From positions 1 to 64,000 of the forward strand of contig OZ242280.1 of the NCBI GenBank assembly GCA_965207345.1: a stretch of DNA of 64,000 nucleotides, read 5' to 3'. Each line of letters begins with the position of its first letter. Position 1 is the stretch's first letter. This DNA is from G965207345 sp965207345. Lineage in GTDB: Bacteria > Pseudomonadota > Gammaproteobacteria > PS1 > Pseudothioglobaceae. Positions 36,355-45,415 of this stretch are shown one piece after another. The notes under the pieces are model-generated. The model did not search any database and was not told where the DNA came from. It saw nothing but the letters and a program-made list of their open reading frames with translations. Position numbers and translations under genes: made by a program.

Positions 36355-36603
36355 TTATGTGTTTGTAACACAACCCTTTTCTTTTAACACTCGTTTAGTT
36401 GATGCTGGATTGTTTTTTAATGCGGCTAAAGGGCGAATTGGTCTTTGAACAAAATTACCTGAGCAGTTTGGACATACATTATTTAATACAGTTTCAGCAC
36501 AATTAGAACAAAATGTGCATTCAAAAGTACATATAACTGCTTCATTCGATTCGGGAGGTAAATCCTTATCACAGCATTCACAATTAGGTCTCAATTCTAA
36601 CAT
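36355..36603 (-). CDS. DUF1272 family zinc-ribbon protein
   Basis: 82 residues opening with MLELRPNCECCDKDLPPES and containing CTFECTFCSNCAETVLNNVCPNCSGNF. The paired CxxC motifs bind zinc, and the sequence matches DUF1272, a family of small bacterial proteins without known function. AAAGGAGT lies 5 bases before the ATG, a very good ribosome site. It stands alone between the TPR pseudogene and the small membrane ORF. Confidence 0.88.
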   Translation of the reverse strand: MLELRPNCECCDKDLPPESNEAVICTFECTFCSNCAETVLNNVCPNCSGNFVQRPIRPLAALKNNPASTKRVLKEKGCVTNT

Positions 36604-36798
36604 TTAGAACTCCTTTCTAGAAAAACACATAACGGTGTGGCGATAACGCGCCTATCTATCTGTTTTAAAGTTTACCCTATTATACAGTCTTGATAGGTGG
36701 GGTTAATTAGCCTTTTAGAGTGGCGCAGGCGGTATAACAAGTTAATCTATTATTGCCTGAATTGCGCTGATGCATTAGCAGTCTGCTGGAATGATTTG
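36604..36798. other. Intergenic, no gene seen
   Basis: 195 bp between DUF1272 and the small membrane ORF. TATTATA at about 36678 (TATAATA on the minus strand) could be a -10 for DUF1272; nothing else is recognisable. Confidence 0.3.
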
Positions 36799-36909
36799 TT
36801 AGGTGGTTGTAGTATGATGATGTTTTTTACTATCCATATAGACAATGGCCGTACCAATTAGTGCAAATAGCACAATTATCGCAGTAAAAATCCACATAAA
36901 ATTACTCAT
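36799..36909 (-). CDS. 36-residue single-pass membrane peptide
   Basis: A short frame (starting MSNFMWIFTAIIVLFALIG) with one membrane helix of about 21 residues, then a short cytoplasmic-type tail YMDSKKHHHTTTT rich in His and Thr. AAAGGAGGT lies 7 bases before the ATG, among the strongest ribosome sites in the window, and nadB follows 250 bp away on the other side of 36909. The size and layout recall small subunits of respiratory oxidases (CydX/CcoQ-like), but no oxidase genes are nearby, so the partner is unknown. Confidence 0.65.
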   Translation of the reverse strand: MSNFMWIFTAIIVLFALIGTAIVYMDSKKHHHTTTT

Positions 36910-36968
36910 TATTAAACCTCCTTTAGTTTTAATACCTTAAATTATTTTTGCTAAATGATTTTAGTTTC

Positions 36969-38549
36969 TTATTTTAAGTCGTATTTGATAACAGTGTGCT
37001 CGGCTTTAGAGTTTGTTTTTTTATAATCTATATTATAATAGAGCCCCCTACTTTCACGTCTTTTGAGGGAAGATTCTACGATAATTATCGCTACCTTAAC
37101 TAAATTTCTAAGTTCAATTAAGTCGCTAGAAATTAGATAACGACGATAATAATGATCAATTTCTTTTTCAATAACTATTAGATGTTCTTTAGCATATTTT
37201 AGGCGTGTGTCACTGCGTACAATACCAACAAAATGCCACATCAAACGGCGCACTTCATGCCATAGATGACTGATAATTATTTGTTCTTTAGAAATTGATA
37301 CTCTACTGTCATCCCACATTGCAAAGTTTAGTTTTTGTGTTTTTTTATGTGTTATTTGTTCATTGATATTTTGTGCACAAGCCCGAGCAAATACCACACA
37401 TTCAAGCAAAGAATTACTAGCCATACGATTAGCGCCATGCACGCGCGCGTGTGCTGTTTCTCCTATGGCATATAGGTTTGCACAGTCACTTTTTGCGCAT
37501 AAATCTGTGTGGATGCCACCACAAGTATAATGTGCTGATGGCACAACAGGAATAGGATTTTTTGTGATGTCAATACCAAGCGATAAACATTTTGCGTAAA
37601 TGGCTGGAAAACGCATTTTAATCCAACGTGCTTTTTTAAAAGAAATATCCAGATAAACGCAGTCAATGCCAGATTCTTTCATTTCGCTATCAATTGCGCG
37701 TGCAACAATGTCTCTAGGTGCTAATTCAGCACGCTTGTCGTATTTGCTCATAAAAGATTCGCCATTTGCTAATATAAGTTTTGCGCCTTCGCCTCTGAGT
37801 GCTTCTGATATTAAAAAAGAGTTTGCCTCTCTATGATATAGGCAAGTTGGGTGAAATTGTGTAAACTCCATATTCACAATGTGGCAACCAGCACGATAAG
37901 CCATTGCAATACCATCCCCCGTAGAAGTATCTGGATTTGAAGTATATAAATAAACCTTACTCGCACCACCAGTTGCTAATACAGTGTGGTTTGCAAAAAA
38001 GTTACTAACATAATTTTCTTTTTTATTAAAAATAAATGCACCATAACACTGATTATTTTCAACTAGCAGATCAAGTGTAATATGATGTTCAAAAATGCTA
38101 ATATTTTTTCTTTGCTTTAGTTTATTAAATAATTGAGTTTGAATAACACTGCCTGTTTTATCAGCGATATGCACAACGCGCCTAGCACTATGTCCACCTT
38201 CTATAGTCAGATGATAAGTATCATTTTCACGGCTAAAAATAACGCCTTGGTCTTCTAATGCACAAATAGCAGCTGGTGCATTTTTAACCATAAAATCCAC
38301 AGATTTTATATCAGCTAATCCTTGTGCGGTATTTAGGGTGTCACTTATATGCGCTCTAAAACTGTCTTTATCATCTAACACCGCAGAAATACCGCCTTGT
38401 GCGTAGAGGGAGCTACCGCTAAGTATGCTATCTTTACTAATAATAGCAATATTAAGCGCCCGCGATAAATGCAAGGCATTTATCATGCCTGCAACGCCTG
38501 AGCCAATAATTAATACGTCAAAATAATGCGTTTTTGTTTGTTGTGCCAA
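36969..38549 (-). CDS. nadB: L-aspartate oxidase
   Basis: FAD enzyme that makes iminoaspartate for NAD synthesis. FAD-binding IIGSGVAGMINALHLS at the N-terminus, then SSLYAQGGISAVLDDKDS, EGGHSARRVVH, LATGGASKVY, MEFTQFHPTC, EALRGEGAKLI and HGANRMASNSLLECVVFA: the full fumarate reductase/aspartate oxidase set with the aspartate oxidase variants. At 526 residues it is normal. The spacing suggests monocistronic transcription. nadA and nadC are not in the window. Confidence 0.95.
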   Translation of the reverse strand: MAQQTKTHYFDVLIIGSGVAGMINALHLSRALNIAIISKDSILSGSSLYAQGGISAVLDDKDSFRAHISDTLNTAQGLADIKSVDFMVKNAPAAICALEDQGVIFSRENDTYHLTIEGGHSARRVVHIADKTGSVIQTQLFNKLKQRKNISIFEHHITLDLLVENNQCYGAFIFNKKENYVSNFFANHTVLATGGASKVYLYTSNPDTSTGDGIAMAYRAGCHIVNMEFTQFHPTCLYHREANSFLISEALRGEGAKLILANGESFMSKYDKRAELAPRDIVARAIDSEMKESGIDCVYLDISFKKARWIKMRFPAIYAKCLSLGIDITKNPIPVVPSAHYTCGGIHTDLCAKSDCANLYAIGETAHARVHGANRMASNSLLECVVFARACAQNINEQITHKKTQKLNFAMWDDSRVSISKEQIIISHLWHEVRRLMWHFVGIVRSDTRLKYAKEHLIVIEKEIDHYYRRYLISSDLIELRNLVKVAIIIVESSLKRRESRGLYYNIDYKKTNSKAEHTVIKYDLK

Positions 38550-38618
38550 AATAAAAGTCCGCGCTTTAAAACATAAAGTGTAGTATAAAACTTAAATATT
38601 ATCCAATGAGATAAAATA

Positions 38619-40991
38619 TTAAAATTTGGTTATTTTGGGTTTAATAAGCAAAATAAGTTTAGGAAGTAAGGTTAAATTTGAAAGTAGTGCCATAGTCATG
38701 GCAATTGCAGTAAATACACCAAAATAAACACTTGGAATAAAATTAGAAAGTGTGAGCATTAAAAAACCAAGCGTTACTGTAATTGAAGTATAGAAAATTG
38801 CCAGGCCAATGCTTCTATGCGAGCGGTGCATAGTTTTTAGATAATCACCATCTTTTTGAAATTCCAGCTTAAAGCGATAAATATAATGAATTGCATTATC
38901 TACGCCAATACCAATAGCAATTGCAGCGATAGTAATTGTCATTAAATCAAGCGGAATAGCAAGCCAACCCATTGTACCTAGCACTAAAAATGATGGCATG
39001 ATATTAGTAATAAGTGCAATAATAGATAAGATAAGCGAGCGAAACACCACTATAAACATTATAAAAATTAATATAAAAACCACTGACATCGTTGCAATTT
39101 GCGAGCTAAATAAACTCTGTAACATATTGTTATATAGCACTAACGCACCTGTTAGATGTATATGTTCTGGTTTAATATTAAATTGATTTATTAAGTGCGC
39201 TTTCACTTCAGCAATGAGGGCATCGCGTTTCAAAGAAGGGTGTGTATCTCTAACGCGCATCACAAAACGCAATTGTCCACTCTCTTCAGAAATATAGGGA
39301 TTAATTACCATTTTTTTAATTTTCTCAGGCACATTTTCCCGCACAACATTTAAGAAAAATCCACTGAGTGGTTTATTTTCATTAATACGTGTAACAAGTT
39401 GCAGGGGTATATCAATGGATAATACTTTGCCTGCTACTTCTAAATTTTCTAAATAATTTTGTATTTTATGCGTATCTTCTCTGAGTACTTCGTCATACCA
39501 ATAATCATAACCCCAATCATCAATAATAATTTCTAGTGGCGTTGTGCCACCTAATTTATCATCAATTAAAGATAATCCCTGACTAATTGCACTATCTTTT
39601 TTAAAATAGTCAATAAAACGATTTTCTACACTTAATTTTGTTATACCTACAAGAGATATAGCAAAAATCAAAACAGTAGTAATAACAATCAGACGTGAGT
39701 GACGCTCGGTTAATTTTGCTAGCAAAACAGGGAAATAAAAATTAAGCTGATGTTTTTTAACTTTAATTTTCGGCAATAATTGCATCAATACAGCAAAAGA
39801 TAAGAACGCTAATATCAGTGCTAAACTAACGCCAATTGACATCATCCAACCAAAATCAATAACAGGACGGATGCCACTAATTAGCAGTGAAACAAAAGCA
39901 ACTAATGTCGTAAGTGTTGTAAATAAACACGGTTTAAACATTGTTTTTAAAGTTTGCTCACTCAGCGTGCGTGCTGATAATTCAGGGTTAATTTGCGCTA
40001 ATTCGCGATATTTAACAATTAGATGAATCATAACAGATAAAGTCATTACTAAAAGCAGAGAAAAGAAATTGGACGAAATAACAGTAACCTTCCAATTAAA
40101 AAAGGCTAATATGCCTGTCATCACAAGTGCTGCAGTAATACTTACTATGATGGGTAAAATAACCCAACGTATGTGCCTAAAAATAATGGCTAATACCACC
40201 ATCATTGATAAAATAACCCCTAGGCTAAATACAATTAAATCATTTTTAATATAACGAATAATATCAGTGCTAATAATTGGTAGCCCACCGACAAATATAT
40301 CAGCATTTTGACTAAAATCTTGGCTAATTCTGCGTACACTATCAACTAGTTTTGTTTGTTGTGCAGTGATTTTAGAAGTATTTTCTTTGACGCGTTTTTC
40401 TAATATTGATAATTCCTGCTGCTGCGTATCAGATAAAGCCCCTTCTTTTTTTAGTAAGCGAAGATGATTGCGTTTATCACGTATCTCTGTTGCCTTAAAA
40501 TTAGGTTTAATATTTACTAAAATAGCAGTTGTTTTACTATCTAAGCTGATAATATTATCTGCATAAAATGGACTACTAGTTAACTCCTTTTTAGCAAGTG
40601 TCAGGCTAGCGTTATTTTCTTTCAAGGCAATATAAGTATTTGCTAACGCAGAAATTGCAATCAGCGGGCTTTCAAATAATGGCACATCTAAAATACTAGA
40701 TACTGAGAGCACTAGCGGCAATTTTTCTAATTGTTTCTCAAGATTTGTTAGGTGTTGAAGATGTTCAGGTGTGATTAAATCGCCTGATTTTGCTGTATAA
40801 GCAATGACAATAACATTATTGGTTTGATATTGTTTTTGTATTTTTCGGTAATACAACAAGTCTTTATCATTTTCTAATACCAATGAATCCGATGAAGCAT
40901 CTAGTTCAAAATGTGGAATTTGTGCGATAAAGAAAATAATAATTGCGCTTAGCAATAAAGCAAGCAATTTTGGGTATTTAAACAAAATCAT
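38619..40991 (-). CDS. RND-superfamily exporter (MMPL/COG1033 type)
   Basis: 790 residues with an N-terminal membrane helix, a large periplasmic domain (residues about 30-220), five helices, a second periplasmic domain (about 450-610) and six more helices. The two-fold repeat IVFSLGVILSMMVVLAIIFRHIRW / MSVVFILIFIMFIVVFRSLIL is typical, as are VDNAIHYIYRF and LTLSVMIHLIVKY in the proton-relay helices. Members export lipids or hopanoids; the substrate cannot be told here. The gene for a Pcm-like methyltransferase ends 5 bp upstream, so they are likely one operon. Confidence 0.85.
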   Translation of the reverse strand: MILFKYPKLLALLLSAIIIFFIAQIPHFELDASSDSLVLENDKDLLYYRKIQKQYQTNNVIVIAYTAKSGDLITPEHLQHLTNLEKQLEKLPLVLSVSSILDVPLFESPLIAISALANTYIALKENNASLTLAKKELTSSPFYADNIISLDSKTTAILVNIKPNFKATEIRDKRNHLRLLKKEGALSDTQQQELSILEKRVKENTSKITAQQTKLVDSVRRISQDFSQNADIFVGGLPIISTDIIRYIKNDLIVFSLGVILSMMVVLAIIFRHIRWVILPIIVSITAALVMTGILAFFNWKVTVISSNFFSLLLVMTLSVMIHLIVKYRELAQINPELSARTLSEQTLKTMFKPCLFTTLTTLVAFVSLLISGIRPVIDFGWMMSIGVSLALILAFLSFAVLMQLLPKIKVKKHQLNFYFPVLLAKLTERHSRLIVITTVLIFAISLVGITKLSVENRFIDYFKKDSAISQGLSLIDDKLGGTTPLEIIIDDWGYDYWYDEVLREDTHKIQNYLENLEVAGKVLSIDIPLQLVTRINENKPLSGFFLNVVRENVPEKIKKMVINPYISEESGQLRFVMRVRDTHPSLKRDALIAEVKAHLINQFNIKPEHIHLTGALVLYNNMLQSLFSSQIATMSVVFILIFIMFIVVFRSLILSIIALITNIMPSFLVLGTMGWLAIPLDLMTITIAAIAIGIGVDNAIHYIYRFKLEFQKDGDYLKTMHRSHRSIGLAIFYTSITVTLGFLMLTLSNFIPSVYFGVFTAIAMTMALLSNLTLLPKLILLIKPKITKF

Positions 40992-40995
40992 ACCG

Positions 40996-41649
40996 TCAAA
41001 ATTTGAATTGTTCGCTTATTTGAAGACCTTGCATAGTGTTTAAGTGCGTCTCAAAAAGTGTTTGTGTTTGCCAATCGAGCTCAGAGAGGCGTGTAATAAG
41101 TTTAGCACTCATCACTTCACCAATACCTTCAACTACAAAAATACGCCCACCAATGCGCAGTAAATGAAAATAACGGCCAATAATTTTCGGCACTGAGGCA
41201 GATACTACTACAATGTCAAAAAAATCTTTTGAAATCCAGCCTTGAGAGGCATCACCTAATAATAATGTAATATTATCAATACCAAGTGTTGCAATATTAT
41301 CTTTTGCTAGTTTGTGCAAATTTTCATTAATTTCAATGGTAGTAACCAACTGAGATAATTTTGACATTACAGCACTTAAATAACCGCTACCCGTACCAAT
41401 CTCAAGAACATTTTCCTTAGGGCTAATATTAAGCGCATCAAGTATTTTTCCTTCAATTTTAGGCGCTAACATATACGCATCATATCCAAGCGGTATTGCC
41501 ATATCAGCAAAAGCAAAATTTTTGTATTTTTCAGGGGCAAAATATTCTCTGGGCACTGATTTTAAAGCGTTATTAGCAACATAATTTAACCCGCCCCAAG
41601 GTCTTAATTGCTTCTTAATTGCATTATTTCTTGCCGATTCAATATCCAT
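40996..41649 (-). CDS. pcm: Protein-L-isoaspartate O-methyltransferase family protein
   Basis: 217 residues. It begins ARNNAIKKQLRPWGG, with VPREYFAPEKYKNFAFADMAIPLG, the AdoMet motif VLEIGTGSGYLSAVMSKL, and DIVVVSASVPKII where repair enzymes have IIVTAAAPEIP. The fold is clearly that of PCMT; this subgroup often sits beside outer-membrane export genes in proteobacteria, so repair activity is not certain. It ends 5 bp before the RND gene. Confidence 0.82.
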   Translation of the reverse strand: MDIESARNNAIKKQLRPWGGLNYVANNALKSVPREYFAPEKYKNFAFADMAIPLGYDAYMLAPKIEGKILDALNISPKENVLEIGTGSGYLSAVMSKLSQLVTTIEINENLHKLAKDNIATLGIDNITLLLGDASQGWISKDFFDIVVVSASVPKIIGRYFHLLRIGGRIFVVEGIGEVMSAKLITRLSELDWQTQTLFETHLNTMQGLQISEQFKF

Positions 41650-41684
41650 TATATTTCTAAATTCCTAGCCGCTACTTTATCTTA

Positions 41685-43076
41685 TTATTTTTTAGCTAGG
41701 AGCAAATCAGTGATAGTGCCTTCTGCCACCTCCGCTGAAAAGGCAAGTGTTTCTGACAAAGTTGGATGCGGATGAATAGTAAGTGCAATATCTGTCATAT
41801 CAGAACCCATTTCAATAGCAAGTGTTGCTTCAGCAATGAGCTCTCCCGCGTTTGTACCACAAATTCCCATACCAATTAGGCGCTTAGTTTTTTTATCAAA
41901 TAACGCCTTTGTAATGCCTTCTTTACGCCCAATACTTAAATTGCGCCCGCTCGCCGCCCAAGGGAAAACCCCTTTTTCATAAGCAATATTTTCCTCCTTA
42001 AGCTCATTTTCAGTTTTACCCACCCAAGCAACTTCAGGATCAACATAAGCAACCGAAGGAATACTGAGTGCATCAAAAGTAGCCTTTTTTCCACAAATAA
42101 CCTCAGCAGCAATCTTAGCTTCATGCACTGCTTTATGTGCAAGCATTGGCTCTGATTTAATATCGCCAATAGCAAAAATATGTTCTACATGAGTGCGCAT
42201 CTGATTATCGCTTGCAATAAATCCATTATCATCAACATTTATACCTGCTTTATCAGCATCAATTAAATAGCCATTCGGTATGCGACCTATAGCAACAAGA
42301 ACTTTATCAAAGCATGCTTTGCTTTGTGTTGTTTTATTTTTAAAATGCACATAGATACCATCATCTTTAGCAGTTATTTCAAGAATTTTAGTAGCTAGTA
42401 AGATTTGTTGATATTGTTTTTTAATATATTTATAAAGTGGTGCAATAATATCTTTATCAGCAGATGGGATAAGTGAGTCAGATAATTCAACGATGGTAAT
42501 TTCACTGCCAAGCGCATGGTAAACAGATGCCATCTCAAGACCAATAATACCACCGCCTACAATGAGTAATTTTTTAGGTATATCTTTTAAATCTAAGGCA
42601 TCAGTAGAATCTATTATACGTTTGTCTGTAGGAAAATTTTCAATAGTTCGCACACGTGAACCCGTAGCAATGATACATGATTCAAATGTAATTACTTCGC
42701 CTGCTACCTCAATTTGATGTGGTGAAATAAAGCGCGCATAACCACTGAGCACTTTAACCTTTCGCGCTTTAGCAAGTGCACTGATACCCGCTGTTAGTTT
42801 GCTAACAATATTATTTTTATTTTGGCGTATAGCTGCTAAATCAATTTTAGGTGGTGAAAATTCAATGCCTAGCTTTTGAGCTGTTTTTGCTTCACTTATA
42901 ACCTTTGCTGTGTGCAGGAGTGTTTTAGAGGGAATACAGCCCACATTAAGACAAACACCACCCAAGTTAGCATACTGTTCAACGAGTATTACTTTTTTGC
43001 CTAAATCTGCTAGGCGAAAAGCAGCGCTATACCCTCCGGGACCTGAGCCAATGACGACAATTTCCGTTTTTATCAT
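41685..43076 (-). CDS. lpd: Dihydrolipoamide dehydrogenase (E3)
   Basis: Flavoprotein disulfide reductase of 2-oxoacid dehydrogenase complexes. FAD motif GSGPGGYSAAFRLAD, redox-active GGVCLNVGCIPSK, NAD motif VGGGIIGLEMASVY, second FAD motif HIFAIGDIKSEPMLAHKA and the catalytic HPHPTLSE near the C-terminus. At 463 residues it is full length. The ATG overlaps the end of the E2 gene by 4 bp (ATGA-type), so E2 and E3 are translationally coupled. Confidence 0.96.
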   Translation of the reverse strand: MIKTEIVVIGSGPGGYSAAFRLADLGKKVILVEQYANLGGVCLNVGCIPSKTLLHTAKVISEAKTAQKLGIEFSPPKIDLAAIRQNKNNIVSKLTAGISALAKARKVKVLSGYARFISPHQIEVAGEVITFESCIIATGSRVRTIENFPTDKRIIDSTDALDLKDIPKKLLIVGGGIIGLEMASVYHALGSEITIVELSDSLIPSADKDIIAPLYKYIKKQYQQILLATKILEITAKDDGIYVHFKNKTTQSKACFDKVLVAIGRIPNGYLIDADKAGINVDDNGFIASDNQMRTHVEHIFAIGDIKSEPMLAHKAVHEAKIAAEVICGKKATFDALSIPSVAYVDPEVAWVGKTENELKEENIAYEKGVFPWAASGRNLSIGRKEGITKALFDKKTKRLIGMGICGTNAGELIAEATLAIEMGSDMTDIALTIHPHPTLSETLAFSAEVAEGTITDLLLAKK

Positions 43077-44320
43077 AATAAAATCTCTCGGATATCAGTC
43101 AACATTTGTGATAAATCAGTGATAAAACGTGCGCCTTGTGCACCATCAATAACACGGTGATCATAAGAAAGCACCAAAGGTAACATAAGTTTTGGCACAA
43201 AAGCACCGTCAGAAAAAACCGGTTTCATTTGATGGCGGGAAACACCCAAAATTGCAACTTCAGGTGCGTTGATAATTGGCGTAAATTGTTTGCCACCAAT
43301 GCCACCTAAACTTGAAATAGAAAAACAACCACCTTGCAGGTCAGCAGGCAATAATTTTTTGTTGCGTGCTTTTTTAGAAAGATTAGCTAATTCTTTTGCA
43401 AGTTCAAGCACACTCTTTTTATCTACATCACGCACCACAGGGACAATAAGACCATCTGGAGTATCAACTGCAACTCCTAAATTAATATATTTTTTGATAA
43501 TTAAAGAAGCACCATCAACCGATAAAGACGCATTAAATCTAGGATGTTTTTTAAGGGTTCCCGCAACTGCTTTCATCACAAAAACCAGTGGTGTTAGACG
43601 CACACCTTTTGCTTTTTGCGCTTGTCTAAAATTTTCTAACTCAGTGATGTCTGCTTCATTAAATTGGCTAACATGAGGAATATTTGACCAAGAGTTATGC
43701 AGGTGTTTTGCTGATATTTTATTAATGCGAGATAGTTCTTCAATACGTATTTCACCAAATTTACTAAAGTCAATTTCAACTGTATTCGCATAGGCAGCAC
43801 TACTTTGGCTAGTGAGTTTTTGTTTAACAAAAGTTTTTACATCTTTCTCTAAGATGCGCCCTTTCATGCCTGTGCCTATAACAAATGCTAAATCTAGCCC
43901 TAATTCTCGGGCTAACTTACGAATAGAAGGAGAGGCATGAAAATCTTGCGAAGGAGTCGCGCCATAGGCAACTTCGCTGTGATGTGTCATATTCTTTTTA
44001 GGTAAGATTATGTCAGTATCTTTTTGTGTTTGAGGAGGCTTTTCTTCTTTTGTAACAGATAAGTGATCAGCGTTATTACTAGTTACTTCAAGCTTTAAAA
44101 TTTCTTCACCTTGGGAAATTTTATCACCCAATTTCACTGCTATTTCTTTCACTACACCAGCATTAGGCGTAGGAATCTCCATTGAAGCTTTATCCGATTC
44201 AAGGGTTATAACACTATCATCAACTTTGATTTCATCACCAACAACAACCAGCACTTCAATCACTTCTACTGTATCAAAATCACCAATATCAGGCAAATAT
44301 ATTGTTGTTAAACTAGACAT
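43073..44320 (-). CDS. aceF: Dihydrolipoamide acetyltransferase (E2), pyruvate dehydrogenase-type
   Basis: One lipoyl domain (residues 1-80; lipoylated Lys in LESDKASMEIPTP), a linker, a peripheral subunit-binding domain (SPSIRKLARELGLDL...GRILEKDV, about 130-165) and the catalytic domain ending with SYDHRVIDGAQGARFI (HxxxDG site). ISSLGGIGGKQFTPIINAPEVAILG is typical of AceF-type rather than SucB-type E2. Only one lipoyl domain is present, fewer than in E. coli. No aceE (E1) lies upstream: the neighbour is cysQ, in the opposite direction. It is coupled to lpd downstream. Confidence 0.93.
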   Translation of the reverse strand: MSSLTTIYLPDIGDFDTVEVIEVLVVVGDEIKVDDSVITLESDKASMEIPTPNAGVVKEIAVKLGDKISQGEEILKLEVTSNNADHLSVTKEEKPPQTQKDTDIILPKKNMTHHSEVAYGATPSQDFHASPSIRKLARELGLDLAFVIGTGMKGRILEKDVKTFVKQKLTSQSSAAYANTVEIDFSKFGEIRIEELSRINKISAKHLHNSWSNIPHVSQFNEADITELENFRQAQKAKGVRLTPLVFVMKAVAGTLKKHPRFNASLSVDGASLIIKKYINLGVAVDTPDGLIVPVVRDVDKKSVLELAKELANLSKKARNKKLLPADLQGGCFSISSLGGIGGKQFTPIINAPEVAILGVSRHQMKPVFSDGAFVPKLMLPLVLSYDHRVIDGAQGARFITDLSQMLTDIREILL

Positions 44321-44624
44321 CTATATTCATTAAATTTTGAAAGTAAATCAGTTTGTATTATCCCAAAAATATGGTTAAATAGTCTGTTAATTAGTCGATT
44401 CTAAGAAAATATAAAGACGAGCTAGTTTTAACGGTTTTTGCATAAAAGATAAACTTTAACTATTTGATATCTCACATTTTTTTTAACCCATTTAAAGAGA
44501 TTTTAGGGAACAATTGACTACATAACAGCTTAGACTTATTATAAATCTTAAAAATTTGTTAAAACATTTGTTTTTTAAGTAATATTCTTTATAATTTATT
44601 TTGTATAAAAGTGATAAATAGCTT
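44321..44624. other. Divergent aceF/cysQ intergenic region
   Basis: About 300 bp of AT-rich DNA between divergent genes. TATAAT-like stretches (TATAAT at about 44590) could serve cysQ. I see no RNA gene or repeat. Confidence 0.3.
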
Positions 44625-45383
44625 ATGGATAAACTCATTAGCCAGTTAATTGACATTAGTTGTGAGGCAGGGCGTCAAATTCTAGATTGTTATAATAAAA
44701 AACTTGATGTACATCATAAGGCGGATAACACTTATCTCACAAATGCTGATTTAGGTGCACATCGCCTGATTTTTTCTGCACTCAAAGACTTAACACCGAA
44801 TGTGCCTATATTATCTGAGGAATCTGAGCAAATACCACCTTATCACATACGTAGCAGTTGGCAAAATTATTGGCTTATTGATCCACTGGATGGCACTAAA
44901 GATTTTATTGAAAAAACAGGAAATTTTTGCGTTAATATTGCTTATATTGAAAATAATCGCCCTAGTCTAGGTTTAATTTATGTGCCCATAACCGAGACAC
45001 ATTTTTATGCACGTGCGCATTTAGGTGCGTTTAAAACGCATAAAGCACGAACACAAAGCATACAGACAAAAAAAAATCATAAACCACTTAGAGTTGTTAT
45101 TGGACGCCATTCTGATAAAGATAAATCACTTACTCATCATTTAAAAAAGTTAGAAACACACCAAATTACAGAGATGGGCAGCGCGCTTAAATTTGCTTAT
45201 ATTGCTGAAGGTATTTATGATTATTATCCAAGATTTGGCCCGTGTTCTGAATGGGATACTGCAGCAGGTGTTTGTATTTTGGAAGCTGCGGGTGGTAAAG
45301 TGTTTGACATTAATAAAAAGCAGATGAGCTATAATAAAAGTGAAACTTTGCTTAGCCCTTCTTTTTTTGCTTACTGTAGATAA
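44625..45383 (+). CDS. cysQ: 3'(2'),5'-bisphosphate nucleotidase CysQ (inositol monophosphatase family)
   Basis: Removes the 3'-phosphate from PAP, recycling the by-product of sulfate activation and sulfotransfer. Metal site motifs: ILSEESEQIP (EE), WLIDPLDGTKDFI (DPLDGT) and EWDTAAGVCILEAAGG (WD). FIEKTGNFCVNIAYIENNRP matches CysQ rather than SuhB. It is 252 residues long. It is followed 32 bp later by pabC in the same direction. Confidence 0.92.
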   Translation: MDKLISQLIDISCEAGRQILDCYNKKLDVHHKADNTYLTNADLGAHRLIFSALKDLTPNVPILSEESEQIPPYHIRSSWQNYWLIDPLDGTKDFIEKTGNFCVNIAYIENNRPSLGLIYVPITETHFYARAHLGAFKTHKARTQSIQTKKNHKPLRVVIGRHSDKDKSLTHHLKKLETHQITEMGSALKFAYIAEGIYDYYPRFGPCSEWDTAAGVCILEAAGGKVFDINKKQMSYNKSETLLSPSFFAYCR

Positions 45384-45415
45384 AGCGATGTGCCAAAATA
45401 AAAAATAATGTAGTT

